NCBI RefSeq assembly: GCF_008831075.1
Contig: NZ_WBJX01000004.1
Location: 124,001-188,000, forward strand
DNA: 64,000 nt
From: Pseudoclavibacter terrae
GTDB taxonomy: Bacteria > Actinomycetota > Actinomycetes > Actinomycetales > Microbacteriaceae
Direction of reading: 5' to 3'
Position numbers and translations under genes: made by a program. Below the pieces are notes generated by a model. It was not told where the DNA came from. It ran no database searches and worked only from the letters and a program-made list of their open reading frames with translations. Shown here piece after piece: positions 47,070-55,484 of this stretch; positions within the stretch are counted from its first letter, which is position 1, and each line of letters starts with the position of its first letter.

Positions 47070-48419
47070 TCAGCTCTCGCGACGGCGACTCAGGAAGCGC
47101 GCCCCGGTGACAGCCGCCGCGCCGAGCCCGAGGACCAGGAGGCCGATGCCGGCGGCACCGAACGCATCCTCGGCGCCCGTCGTCGCGAGGGACTTGCTCT
47201 GGGCCTTGCCCTTGGTGTCCGCGTTCCCGCTCCCGGTGCCGCCATTGCCAGCCGGTGCGACTGTCGAGCTCGGCGAAGCGTCGGAAGTCGCGGGCGTCTC
47301 ACCGGTGACGGCGAAGGACGTCGTCGCCGTCTGCTCCTCTGCCGGCGCATCCGCCTCGAGCTCGACCGCCGCGGACGACTCCGCGGGGGCCGTCAGGTCG
47401 GACTCCTCCTGGACGATCAGCGGCACACCTCGTGCGGAGTCAGCCGCCGGAGCGCCAGTCTCTTCACCCACGGCCGGGTTGATGCTCGTCAGGGTGATGC
47501 CATAGTCGCCAGCATCCCAGGCACCGTCGTAGGTGATGATTCCCGCGTAGTTGCCTTCCGCATCCGGAATGATCGGCTCGGCCGACTCGAACTCCGCAGT
47601 CGTGTTGTCGGGGAGCAGCAGCGTGAGGCCGAGCTCAACGCCAGGCGTGAAGCCGGTGGCGACATACGTGATGCCCTCAGCAGCCTCCTCCTGTGTGTAG
47701 CTGGCCTGCTCGGTGGCGACGGCCGGTGCAGCGGTGGGCGCCTCGGTCTCGGTCGGCTCCGGAGTCACCGTCTCGGTGGCGGTGGGCGGAACGCTCGCCG
47801 TCTCGGTCGGCTCGAGCGTCGGCTCTTCGGTGAGCGTGGGCTCTGGCGTCTCCGTGGAGGTCTCGGTCGGCTCAGGCGTGGCCGTCTCGGTCTCCGTGGG
47901 CTCAGGCGTGGCCGTCTCGGTCTCCGTCGGCTCAGGCGTGGCCGTCTCGGTCTCGGTGGGCTCAGGGGTGGCGGTGCCGGTGGGCGCCACGGCCGAGAAG
48001 CCCGTTGAAGCCTGCACGTCGTCCGACTCGAAGAGCACGACCGAGTAGTCACCCTCGCTCCAGTCCTCGTCGCTGGTCAGTTCGGCGCTGACGGCGCCTG
48101 ATGCGTCGACTTCGTGCGACTCGGTGCCCCAGGACCAGTTCGTCTGGCCCTCTGGTCCGACGACTCGCACGTACACGAGGTTGCCCGGCGTGAATCCCGA
48201 GCCGGTGACCGTGAGGCCGGGGGCATCAGCGGAGATCGAGTCCGCAGAGACCGATGCGGATGCAGTGCTGGTCTCACCATCGACGCTCGCGTCTACCTGG
48301 TCGCCGTTGGCGGCGAACGAGGGCGCTGCCGTGACGGCGACTCCACCGGCAACGACGCCGAAGGCGATGACGAGGGCCGTGGTGCGAGCGCGAGCGCTCT
48401 TGAGGGTGTCGGAAAGCAT
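47070..48419 (-). CDS. Sortase-anchored surface protein, LATTG signal (paralog B)
   Basis: A 449-residue exported protein. The signal peptide ends APSFA (about residue 34). An Ig-like module (DAPGLTVTGSGFTPGNLVYV to EGDYSVVLFES) is followed by a Pro/Thr/Glu stalk built on repeats of TPEPTETETA (about residues 150-210), then a second module (EGITYVATGFTPGVELGLTL, DAGDYGITLTSINP). A linker leads to the sorting signal LATTG-AEDAFGAAGIGLLVL, a hydrophobic helix and RRRES. It is the same architecture as the protein at 45663-46802. The stalk is typical for holding a binding module away from the wall. Function unknown. Confidence 0.85.
   Translation of the reverse strand: MLSDTLKSARARTTALVIAFGVVAGGVAVTAAPSFAANGDQVDASVDGETSTASASVSADSISADAPGLTVTGSGFTPGNLVYVRVVGPEGQTNWSWGTESHEVDASGAVSAELTSDEDWSEGDYSVVLFESDDVQASTGFSAVAPTGTATPEPTETETATPEPTETETATPEPTETETATPEPTETSTETPEPTLTEEPTLEPTETASVPPTATETVTPEPTETEAPTAAPAVATEQASYTQEEAAEGITYVATGFTPGVELGLTLLLPDNTTAEFESAEPIIPDAEGNYAGIITYDGAWDAGDYGITLTSINPAVGEETGAPAADSARGVPLIVQEESDLTAPAESSAAVELEADAPAEEQTATTSFAVTGETPATSDASPSSTVAPAGNGGTGSGNADTKGKAQSKSLATTGAEDAFGAAGIGLLVLGLGAAAVTGARFLSRRRES
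47869..47958. repeat. Three 30-bp tandem repeats encoding the PT-rich stalk
   Basis: Three near-identical 30-base units (47869, 47899, 47929), each containing CTCAGGCGTGGCCGTCTCGG, with degenerate copies on both sides. Each encodes TPEPTETETA in paralog B. Multiples of 30 keep the frame, so copy-number change would alter stalk length only. Confidence 0.85.
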
Positions 48420-48576
48420 GAAAGGACGCTAACACGGCGGATTATTGTCCGTCGAGGCCGAAAACGGGTCAAGCGACACGCGGAAAGTCGCGATTCTCGG
48501 TCGACACACCAGTCACATTCGTCACACTGACCTCAGAAATCGCATCTTCAACAGGGATTTCCCGGGGAAACGGAAC

Positions 48577-48611
48577 GAGGCACCGCATCCGGAAACCGGA
48601 TGCGATGCCTC
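48577..48611. terminator. Second hairpin downstream of rplL
   Basis: GAGGCAcCGCATCCGG pairs with CCGGATGCGaTGCCTC around a 3-base loop, with one wobble position. It lies just beyond the main rplL terminator, facing paralog B. Confidence 0.6.
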
Positions 48612-48614
48612 GTG

Positions 48615-48655
48615 AAAAAAGTTCCTTCGGCGTGTCGGAACACGCCGCGAAGAAC
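48615..48655 (-). terminator. Intrinsic terminator of rplJ-rplL
   Basis: On the minus strand, GTTCTTCG-CGGCGTGT pairs with ACACGCCG-AAGGAAC and is followed by six T. It starts 14 bases after the rplL stop. Confidence 0.88.
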
Positions 48656-48668
48656 AGCTACGGGATGA

Positions 48669-49052
48669 CTACTTGACGGTCACCGAAGCGCCGGCAGCCT
48701 CGAGGGCGTCCTTTGCCTTGTCAGCAGCTTCCTTGTTGACGCCTTCGAGAACGGGCTTCGGAGCGCCGTCAACGAGTGCCTTCGCCTCACCGAGACCGAG
48801 GCTCGTGAGGGCGCGCACCTCCTTGATGACCTGGATCTTCTTGTCGCCAGCACCCTCGAGGATGACGTCGAACTCCGTCTTCTCCTCCTCTTCGGGTGCG
48901 TCAGCTGCTGCAGCAGCAACGCCTGCAACTGCAACGGGAGCAGCAGCGGTGACCTCGAAGGTCTCCTCGAACGCCTTGACGAACTCGGAGAGCTCGATGA
49001 GCGTGAGCTCCTTGAATGCTGCGATGAGCTCGTCAGTCGTGAGCTTTGCCAT
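48669..49052 (-). CDS. rplL: 50S ribosomal protein L7/L12
   Basis: A 127-residue stalk protein. N-terminal dimer domain ([20 protein letters not shown]), an Ala-rich hinge ([20 protein letters not shown]), and the conserved C-terminal domain ([37 protein letters not shown]) that recruits translation GTPases. The start has AAGGAG at good spacing. It is 45 bases after rplJ. Confidence 0.97.
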   Translation of the reverse strand: MAKLTTDELIAAFKELTLIELSEFVKAFEETFEVTAAAPVAVAGVAAAAADAPEEEEKTEFDVILEGAGDKKIQVIKEVRALTSLGLGEAKALVDGAPKPVLEGVNKEAADKAKDALEAAGASVTVK

Positions 49053-49097
49053 GTGTTTTCTCCTTGTGTGTTGTTCTAGCCGCGAGATCCCGGAGGA

Positions 49098-49613
49098 CTA
49101 GTTCGCGGACTCCTGCTTTTCGCGCAATGCCTCGACCGTGCGAACAGCCTTGGCTGCAGGCGCGGTGAACAGGTATGCGGCACCGAACAGCGAGGCCTTG
49201 AAGGCGCCGGCAAGCTTGCCGAGCAGAACTTCGCGGGACTCGAGGTCGGCGAGCTTGTTGACCTCTTCTGCGCTGAGAGCGTTTCCGTCGAAGAAACCGC
49301 CCTTCAGAACCAGCTGAGGGTTGTCCTTGGCGAAGGTACGAAGACTCTTCGCGACCGCGACGGGGTCGCCGTGCACGAACGCGATTGCGCTCGGTCCGGC
49401 CAGCTCGTCGTCGAACGCGGTGATTCCGGCGTTGTTCGCCGCAATCTTCGTCAGCGTGTTCTTCACCACGGCGTAGCTTGCGTGCTCACCGATCGTGCGA
49501 CGCAGCGTCTTGAGCTGCGCAACAGTGAGACCGCGGTACTCAGTCAGCAGGACGGCGGTCGAGTTCTGGAACAAGTCCTGAAGCTCGGCAACTGTTGCTT
49601 CCTTGGTCGCCAT
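49098..49613 (-). CDS. rplJ: 50S ribosomal protein L10
   Basis: A 171-residue stalk-base protein. N-terminal domain [20 protein letters not shown], then [16 protein letters not shown]. The C-terminal helix that binds L7/L12 dimers follows. The start has GAGGAG four bases upstream. It is the first gene of rplJL, with a long leader containing an attenuator-like hairpin. Confidence 0.97.
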   Translation of the reverse strand: MATKEATVAELQDLFQNSTAVLLTEYRGLTVAQLKTLRRTIGEHASYAVVKNTLTKIAANNAGITAFDDELAGPSAIAFVHGDPVAVAKSLRTFAKDNPQLVLKGGFFDGNALSAEEVNKLADLESREVLLGKLAGAFKASLFGAAYLFTAPAAKAVRTVEALREKQESAN

Positions 49614-49690
49614 GGCACTCCTCTCTCTCTTGCACGTGAATCACGTTTGTCATTCACGCACCGCAGGCGCATCTTCGATGCACAACACAC

Positions 49691-49722
49691 AAAAAACGCT
49701 CCGGCCGCAGATGGCCGGAGCG
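49691..49722 (-). terminator. Attenuator hairpin in the rplJ leader
   Basis: On the minus strand, CGCTCCGGCC pairs with GGCCGGAGCG around a 6-base loop and is followed by six T, a complete intrinsic terminator 78 bases upstream of rplJ and within its transcript. Confidence 0.85.
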
Positions 49723-49838
49723 GAGAGGATGCGATTGCTCGCACAACAACTTTGCTTCGTACACCTGCGCGGGACGTTCTTGCGAACTCTTCGTTCGTGT
49801 ACGTTCTCACGCACAACGAAGACCTGCGGTCTTGGGCT
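49723..49838 (-). promoter_or_regulatory. Probable L10 leader RNA
   Basis: The stretch between the promoter and the attenuator, containing AAGACCGCAGGT near its 5' end, resembles the L10 leader. In such leaders excess L10 or L10-L12 complex binds the RNA and represses the operon. It is assigned by position, the motif and the downstream terminator, not by a covariance search. Confidence 0.65.
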
Positions 49839-49844
49839 TCGGAA

Positions 49845-49873
49845 AGAGTACATCGTCGCGGGCGTCTCGTCAA
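49845..49873 (-). promoter_or_regulatory. Promoter of rplJ-rplL
   Basis: On the minus strand, TTGACG (49868-49873) and TACTCT (49845-49850) have an exact 17-base spacer. The start would be near 49838, giving a leader of about 225 bases. The -35 box lies only about 20 bases past the LysR stop codon. Confidence 0.75.
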
Positions 49874-49891
49874 CGCGGGTCGCGAGACCCG

Positions 49892-50773
49892 TCACCGCGG
49901 CTCGCGGAGGCTGTCGACGAGAAGGTGCGCGCTCGGATGGGAGCGCTGGCTCTCGACTGCGTGGAGCTCCGTTCGAGGCGACCCCAGCAGGGGGCGCGTG
50001 ATCACTCCGGGCATGTGGAAGCGGGCGACCGACGCGGGCAGGATCGACGCACCGACACCCGCTGCGACGAGACCGAGCACCGTCTCCTGGTGGATGACGC
50101 TCTGCACGATGCGCGGCACGGCCTGGGCTTCCCCGAGCCAGGTCATGACGGCGGACACGAAGCCGGGCATGAGCTCGAAGGGGAAGAGCACCACCTCTTT
50201 CTCGTGGAAGCGCGCCGGTGCCACGGTCGACTCCGCGGCGAGCGGGTCGCGGGCCGGAAGCACCGCGACCAGGTCCTCGCTTTCGAGGAGTGTCGACCGC
50301 AGGCCAGGCACGGTGAGCGGGTCGCGGAGGATCCCCACGTCGAGTTCACCCTCGAGCAGGAGCGTGATCTGCTCGGCACTCGTGAGCGACCGGGGCTCGA
50401 GACGGACGCGCGGTCTCAGTTCCTGGAACGCCCGCAGCCCCCTGGGCAGCACGCTGTAGCTCGCGGAGCTCACGAACCCCACGCGAAGCCTGCCTGCGGT
50501 CCCGGCCGCGACGTCGGCGAGGTCGGCGACTGCGTCGTCCAGGTCTTCGAGGACCACACCGATGCGCTGACGGAACATGCGACCGGCCGCCGTCAGCGAG
50601 ACAGTGCGAGTCGTTCGCTCGAAGAGCTGCGCACCGAGTTCCTCCTCGAGCCTGCGCACGGCGACGGTCAGTGGCGGCTGAGTCATGTGCAGGCGCGCGG
50701 CGGCGCGACCGAAGTGCAGTTCGTCGGCGACGGCGACGAAGTACCTGAGCTGGCGCAGCTCCATGTGATCCAT
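49892..50773 (-). CDS. LysR-family regulator of the oxidase/amidohydrolase operon
   Basis: A 293-residue regulator. HTH MELRQLRYFVAVADELHFGR, then LHMTQPPLTVAVRRLEEELG, and the effector domain from GRLRVGFVSSASYSVLPRG. Starts at 50773 or at the second ATG (50764) are both possible. It is divergent from the FAD oxidase gene with a LysR-like palindrome between them, so it probably activates that operon in response to its amine or carbamoyl substrate. Confidence 0.88.
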   Translation of the reverse strand: MDHMELRQLRYFVAVADELHFGRAAARLHMTQPPLTVAVRRLEEELGAQLFERTTRTVSLTAAGRMFRQRIGVVLEDLDDAVADLADVAAGTAGRLRVGFVSSASYSVLPRGLRAFQELRPRVRLEPRSLTSAEQITLLLEGELDVGILRDPLTVPGLRSTLLESEDLVAVLPARDPLAAESTVAPARFHEKEVVLFPFELMPGFVSAVMTWLGEAQAVPRIVQSVIHQETVLGLVAAGVGASILPASVARFHMPGVITRPLLGSPRTELHAVESQRSHPSAHLLVDSLREPR

Positions 50774-50783
50774 TCGAGAGGGC

Positions 50784-50806
50784 TATCAAAGCGTGTCGCA
50801 ATGATA
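50784..50806. promoter_or_regulatory. LysR-type operator before the oxidase operon
   Basis: TATCA (50784-50788) and TGATA (50802-50806), separated by 13 bases, form an imperfect dyad in the 104-base divergent gap. Confidence 0.5.
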
Positions 50807-50877
50807 TTGGACGCGGCGCGCCGGGGATGCGGTAATCGATGCACAGCACCACCCGGACGACCTCTCGAGGAGTGGAC

Positions 50878-52029
50878 ATGACCGACACCATCGTCATCGG
50901 CGCGGGGCTCGCGGGCGCCGCAGCGGCCTGGCAGCTCGCCGAGCGCGGGCACCACGTGACGGTACTCGAGCGCACGACGCCCGCCAACGAGCACGGCAGC
51001 TCGCACGGGTCCGCGCGCATCTTCCGCTACGCGTATCCCGAGCAGACGTACACCGATCTCGTCGTGCGCTCGAAGGCAGGGTGGGACGAGCTGCAGCGCA
51101 CGACCGGAACCCGGCTCATCCGACCGACGGGTGCACTCGACCACGGCGACATCCGCAACCCCAGCGGCCTCGCGACCGTGCTGGAGGCAGCTGGCGTCGA
51201 GCACGAGCTCCTCAGCCCAGGCGAGGCGCGTGCGCGCTGGCCGCAGTTCCATTTCGAGACCGACGTGCTCTGGCACCCCGGGGCCGGCGTGCTCGACGCG
51301 GGCAGCACTGTCGACGCGATGCTGTCGGCCGCCTCCGCGACCGGCCGGCTCGAGGTACGAACCTCGTGGCCAGTCGCTCGAGTCGAGCGCCGAGGCGCCG
51401 GCTACCGCGTGCACTCGGCGACCGGCGAGGTCGCCGAGGCGGACGCGATCGTGGTCGCTGCCGGCGGCTGGCTCCCGGCGCTCCTCGGGGAGCTCTCACT
51501 GCCGAGCGCATTCCTCGACCAGTTCCCGGCGCTCGAGGTGCGGCAGGAGCAGGCCTACCACTTCCCCTACCGCGAGGCGGAGGACGCCGGGACCGACGCC
51601 GCCCCCTGGCCCACCTTCATCTTCAAATCGCGCGAGCTGCAGACCTACGGACTCCCCGGTGGCCGCGACGCGGACTGGCGCGGGCAGAAGGTCGCGCAGT
51701 TCAACGGCGGCAAGATCATCGACTCCGCGCTCGCGCAGGACGGGGTCGTGGATGCGGCCAATCGGCGCGCTCTCGTCGCCTACGCGGAGACGTTCCTGCC
51801 AGGCGTGGAGCCGGAACCCTACGCAGAGACCACCTGCCTCTTCACGACGACACCGACGGAGGACTTCGTGATCGACCGAGTCGACAACCTGGTGGTCGTC
51901 TCCGCCTGCTCCGGGCACGGCGGGAAGTTCGCCCCGCTGCTCGGGGAGCTCGCAGCTGACGTGCTCACGGGAACCGGAAGCGTGCCGGCCGAATTCCGCG
52001 TCACGGCCCAGGCCGGTGCGCGCGCATGA
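50878..52029 (+). CDS. Monomeric sarcosine oxidase-type FAD enzyme
   Basis: A 383-residue flavoenzyme. FAD motif TIVIGAGLAGAAAAWQLAER at residue 3; GSSHGSARIFRYAYPEQ, the region that carries the flavin-contacting Arg/His; and near the C-terminus TTCLFTTTPTEDFVID, whose Cys corresponds to the residue covalently bound to FAD in monomeric sarcosine oxidase, then CSGHGGKFAP. The ATG at 50878 has GAGGAG six bases upstream. The stop overlaps the next gene (ATGA). Expected to oxidise an N-methyl or secondary amino acid to aldehyde/amine and peroxide. Confidence 0.83.
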   Translation: MTDTIVIGAGLAGAAAAWQLAERGHHVTVLERTTPANEHGSSHGSARIFRYAYPEQTYTDLVVRSKAGWDELQRTTGTRLIRPTGALDHGDIRNPSGLATVLEAAGVEHELLSPGEARARWPQFHFETDVLWHPGAGVLDAGSTVDAMLSAASATGRLEVRTSWPVARVERRGAGYRVHSATGEVAEADAIVVAAGGWLPALLGELSLPSAFLDQFPALEVRQEQAYHFPYREAEDAGTDAAPWPTFIFKSRELQTYGLPGGRDADWRGQKVAQFNGGKIIDSALAQDGVVDAANRRALVAYAETFLPGVEPEPYAETTCLFTTTPTEDFVIDRVDNLVVVSACSGHGGKFAPLLGELAADVLTGTGSVPAEFRVTAQAGARA

Positions 52030-53300
52030 ACGGGGAGAGCATCATGGAGAGCATGGAAGCGACCAGCAAGGCCAAGCAGCCCACGAGCGTCTCCTCGCTC
52101 ATGCGCGAGATCGAGCACCTGGGCCGCGATCGAACCCGCGGCGGCTACAGCAGGCCCGTCTACTCGCATCCCGAACTCGAGTTGCGCGAATGGTTCCTCG
52201 CCGCCGCCCAGGCTCGAGGCCTCGACATCGAGGTCGACGCCAACGGCATCATCTGGGCCTGGTGGGACCGAGCAGACGGAGCCCGTTCCGGCGCGCTCAT
52301 CACCGGCAGCCACCTCGACTCCGTCCCCGGCGGGGGTGCGTTCGACGGGCCCCTCGGCGTGACGGCGGCCCTCGCCGCGATCGACCTGCTGCGCAGCGAA
52401 GGGCGCACGCCGAGCGTCGCCGTCGCGATCGCCGTCTTCCCCGAAGAGGAAGGGTCGCGCTTCGGCGTCGCCTGCCTCGGGTCCAGGCTCCTCACGGGCG
52501 CCATCGACCCGGACCGCGCGCGCTCGCTCCGGGATGCGGACGGAACGACCTTCGCCGAGGCCTCCGCCGCGGCCGGATTCGACCCAGAGCACCTCGGCCC
52601 CGACCCCGCTCGTGTCGCACAGTTCAGCGCGTTCATCGAACTGCATGTGGAGCAGGGCCGCGGCCTCATCGACCTCGCGGGCCCAGTCGCGATCGGATCC
52701 TCCATCCTGGGCCACGGCCGCTGGCGCGTCAGCTTCACCGGCCAGGGCAACCACGCCGGCACCACGCTCATGGCCGACCGGCGCGACCCCATGGTGGCCG
52801 CGGCGCGCCTCATCGTCGGCATCGAGGAGATCGCCCGGTCGGTGCCAGGCGCCCGAGCGACCGTCGGTCGGCTCGAGCCCGTGCCCGGCGGAACGAACGT
52901 CATCGCCTCCCGCGTCGACGCGTGGCTCGACGTGCGCCACCCCGACGACGAGGTGACCACCGCCCTCGTCGAGCGCATCCGCGCCCGGGCTATGGAGGTG
53001 GCCGGAGAGCAGGGCTGCGAGGCGACGCTCGTCGAGGAGTCGCTCTCCCCCACCGTGTCCTTCGACGCGAGCCTCCGAGACACACTTCAGCGCGCGCTCC
53101 CCGACGCGCCGGTGCTCGACACAGGCGCCGGCCACGATGCCGGTGTGCTCGCCGCGCACCTGCCGACCGCCATGCTGTTCATCCGCAACCCGAGCGGCAT
53201 CTCCCACTCGCCGGAGGAGTACGTCGAAGACGTGGATGCGGACCACGGCGCGCGCGCCCTCGCCACTGCGATCATGGCCGCCGGAGGCGACGAAGCCTGA
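52026..53300 (+). CDS. M20-type Zn amidohydrolase (allantoate/N-carbamoyl amino acid)
   Basis: A 424-residue enzyme of the allantoate amidohydrolase / N-carbamoyl-L-amino-acid hydrolase family. Metal ligands are seen in GSHLDSVPGGGAFDGPLG (His, Asp), FPEEEGSRFG (Glu), IELHVEQG (His) and GAGHDAGVLAAH (His near the C-terminus), with the lid domain segment FTGQGNHAGTT between. Co-translated with the FAD oxidase (ATGA). It should release ammonia and carbamate from an N-carbamoyl amino acid; pairing with a sarcosine oxidase suggests N-carbamoylsarcosine as a candidate, which is inference only. Confidence 0.85.
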   Translation: MNGESIMESMEATSKAKQPTSVSSLMREIEHLGRDRTRGGYSRPVYSHPELELREWFLAAAQARGLDIEVDANGIIWAWWDRADGARSGALITGSHLDSVPGGGAFDGPLGVTAALAAIDLLRSEGRTPSVAVAIAVFPEEEGSRFGVACLGSRLLTGAIDPDRARSLRDADGTTFAEASAAAGFDPEHLGPDPARVAQFSAFIELHVEQGRGLIDLAGPVAIGSSILGHGRWRVSFTGQGNHAGTTLMADRRDPMVAAARLIVGIEEIARSVPGARATVGRLEPVPGGTNVIASRVDAWLDVRHPDDEVTTALVERIRARAMEVAGEQGCEATLVEESLSPTVSFDASLRDTLQRALPDAPVLDTGAGHDAGVLAAHLPTAMLFIRNPSGISHSPEEYVEDVDADHGARALATAIMAAGGDEA

Positions 53301-53417
53301 GCTGGCGCCCGCCGCCCGTGTCGTCCGGTCCGCTCGCGCACCGATCGGCGACGACATTCTTTCGGTGTCTCGGCGCTTGGTACCGCGACTGTCGGTGGTG
53401 TGGGAAAGAATAGGCGG

Positions 53418-54410
53418 ATGGTCATGTTCCGCCCGAGCCACGACGTCGACGAGACGTCCTGGTTCGGCGAACCCCAGGAGGCGCCGAAGTCGCGCCGCCG
53501 TGACCGCGAGCTCTACGGCCCGGCCGCGCTGATGGACTACGCGTCGGCACCCGCACCGGCACCCCGGGTGGAGTCCCTGCCGCGCTTCTACACCTCGGAG
53601 ACCCGCCCGGCGCCGGCGACGACACCACTCTCGGCGAGCGAGGTCGGCGTGTGGCGCGCCCGCGGCCCGGCCTCGGCCGAGAGCACCGCGATCGAGCTTC
53701 CCGCGACCCCGGAGGTCGAGGCCATGAGCGCTCACCTCCTGCGGGTCCTCGCCGACTCCAACGACCGTGCCGCGTGGCTCAAAGCCCGCGCCGACGGCGT
53801 CACGGCGACCGATGCGGCACGCCTCGCAACACCGTCGTCGGTTAAGCAGGTCGTCAAAGACAAGGTCATGGGCAACTCCTTCAACGGGAACGCCTACACC
53901 GACTTCGGACGCCAGCGCGAACCGGAGATCGCCAGGTGGGTCCTCGAGCGCCACGGCATCCCGGCAAGCGGCCTCCTGTTCCACGCCGAGGCGTCCAAGA
54001 GCCACCTCGCGACCCCCGACGGCCTGCACTGCGACGAAGAGGGCCGCATCCTCCTCGCCGAGATCAAGACCACCAACAAGGTGTGGAAGCGCATCCCCCG
54101 CTCCTACATGCGCCAGATCTGGTGGCAGCAGTACGTGCTCGGCGCCGAACGCACCCTCATGGTGTGGGAGCGACACCAGGACTTCATCGTCGTCGACCGC
54201 GAACCGAAGTTCGTGTGGATCGACCGCGACGAGGAAGAGATCGCCAAGCTCGTGACCCTCGCCAACGAGGTGCTTAAGGACGTCGAGAAGTACCGGGGCG
54301 AGTTCGCCCAGTACTCGACCGGCAACACTGCGCCCACCCATGGATACGGGAACACGCACAGCACGAGCGACTACACGCAGTCGTTCTACGACGCCGAGAC
54401 GTACGCGTAG
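53418..54410 (+). CDS. YqaJ-type PD-(D/E)XK exonuclease, host-encoded
   Basis: A ~330-residue protein. The N-terminal ~100 residues are a disordered basic/Pro-rich segment. The nuclease domain follows: AWLKARADGVTATDAARL, then DFGRQREPEIARWVLERHG, HLATPDGLHCDEEG (catalytic Asp) and LLAEIKTTNKVW (E-x-K), then QIWWQQYVLGAE, the lambda-exonuclease/YqaJ pattern. Such enzymes resect double-strand ends for phage recombinases. No annealing protein, integrase or phage gene is nearby, so it looks like a chromosomal, family-specific gene. The start at 53418 is chosen; a GTG at 53400 is also open. Confidence 0.8.
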   Translation: MVMFRPSHDVDETSWFGEPQEAPKSRRRDRELYGPAALMDYASAPAPAPRVESLPRFYTSETRPAPATTPLSASEVGVWRARGPASAESTAIELPATPEVEAMSAHLLRVLADSNDRAAWLKARADGVTATDAARLATPSSVKQVVKDKVMGNSFNGNAYTDFGRQREPEIARWVLERHGIPASGLLFHAEASKSHLATPDGLHCDEEGRILLAEIKTTNKVWKRIPRSYMRQIWWQQYVLGAERTLMVWERHQDFIVVDREPKFVWIDRDEEEIAKLVTLANEVLKDVEKYRGEFAQYSTGNTAPTHGYGNTHSTSDYTQSFYDAETYA

Positions 54411-54458
54411 CGAGCATCCTCCCGGCCACGCCCAACTCGTTCACGAGAGAATGGCGCC

Positions 54459-55484
54459 ATGACTGACGCCTCAGACCTCCAGCCGACCTCAGACACCATG
54501 CGCGCGGCCCTGCTCACGGGCATCGGCGGACCCGAGATGATGCAGTTGGGCGAGACCGCCGTACCCCTCACCCTGAACTCGGACACGCTGGTGCGCGTCA
54601 AGGCCGCTGGGGTGAACCCCATCGACGGCAAGACCCGCTCGGGTGCCGGTGCCGCGAAGGCGATCACCAGCTTCCCGTCGACCCTCGGCGGCGAGTTCTC
54701 CGGTGTCGTCGTCCGGGCTTCCTACGAGCTCGCGCCCTTCCAGCCCGGCGACGAGGTGTACGGGATGTTGCTCTTCCCCCGCTACTCGGGTGCGTACGCC
54801 GAATACGTGTCGGTCCCCTTCATGAGCCTCGCGAAGAAGCCCAAGAATCTGTCCTTCATCGAGGCTGGCGGCGTCCCGCTCGCCGTGCTCACCGCCTGGG
54901 CCGCCGTCGTCGAAGCAGGCGGCGTCTACACGGGACAGCGCGTTCTCATCCACGCAGGCGCTGGCGGGGTCGGCCACTTCGCAGTGCAGCTCGCGAAGTA
55001 CTACGGCGCGCACGTCATCACCACGGCCTCCGAGCGCAACCACGAGTGGTTGCGCGAGCTCGGCGCGGACCAGGTCATCGACTACCGCAACGAGCGCTTC
55101 GAGCACGTCATCGGCGAGCCCGTCGACGTCGTCATCGACCTCATCGGCAACGTCAAAGACCAGACCGGCAGCCGGTCCCTTCACGTCCTCCGCGACGGTG
55201 GCACACTCATCAACGTGCCGACCGGCAGCTACCCGGAGCTCTTCGACGAGGCCGCCGCCGAGAACCGAGGCATCGTCGCCTCCACGCTCAAGCTCTCGCC
55301 AGAGGGACGCATCCTGCAGACCATCACGCAGCTCTTCGAGCAGGGAGCCCTGCAGACGCACGTCGACCGGGTCTTCCCCCTCGCCGAGGCCGGCGCCGCG
55401 CAGGAGCTCATCGCCGACGGCCACGTGCGCGGGAAGGTCGTCCTCGACATCGACGCGGAGTCAGGGGCACCCCGACGCGACTAG
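54459..55484 (+). CDS. NADP-dependent quinone oxidoreductase-type MDR enzyme
   Basis: A 341-residue medium-chain dehydrogenase/reductase lacking catalytic zinc ligands. N-terminal GroES-like fold with VKAAGVNPIDGKTRSGA and TLGGEFSGVVV; cofactor motif VLIHAGAGGVGHFAVQLAK (AxxGxxG) near residue 170. Reduces quinones or enones with NADPH in characterised relatives. Its TAG stop shares CTAG with the convergent GntR gene. Confidence 0.87.
   Translation: MTDASDLQPTSDTMRAALLTGIGGPEMMQLGETAVPLTLNSDTLVRVKAAGVNPIDGKTRSGAGAAKAITSFPSTLGGEFSGVVVRASYELAPFQPGDEVYGMLLFPRYSGAYAEYVSVPFMSLAKKPKNLSFIEAGGVPLAVLTAWAAVVEAGGVYTGQRVLIHAGAGGVGHFAVQLAKYYGAHVITTASERNHEWLRELGADQVIDYRNERFEHVIGEPVDVVIDLIGNVKDQTGSRSLHVLRDGGTLINVPTGSYPELFDEAAAENRGIVASTLKLSPEGRILQTITQLFEQGALQTHVDRVFPLAEAGAAQELIADGHVRGKVVLDIDAESGAPRRD

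Noticed and set aside
53418-54410. Prophage remnant suggested by the YqaJ nuclease
   Set aside because: No integrase, structural gene, annealing protein or attachment-site repeat is found around it.
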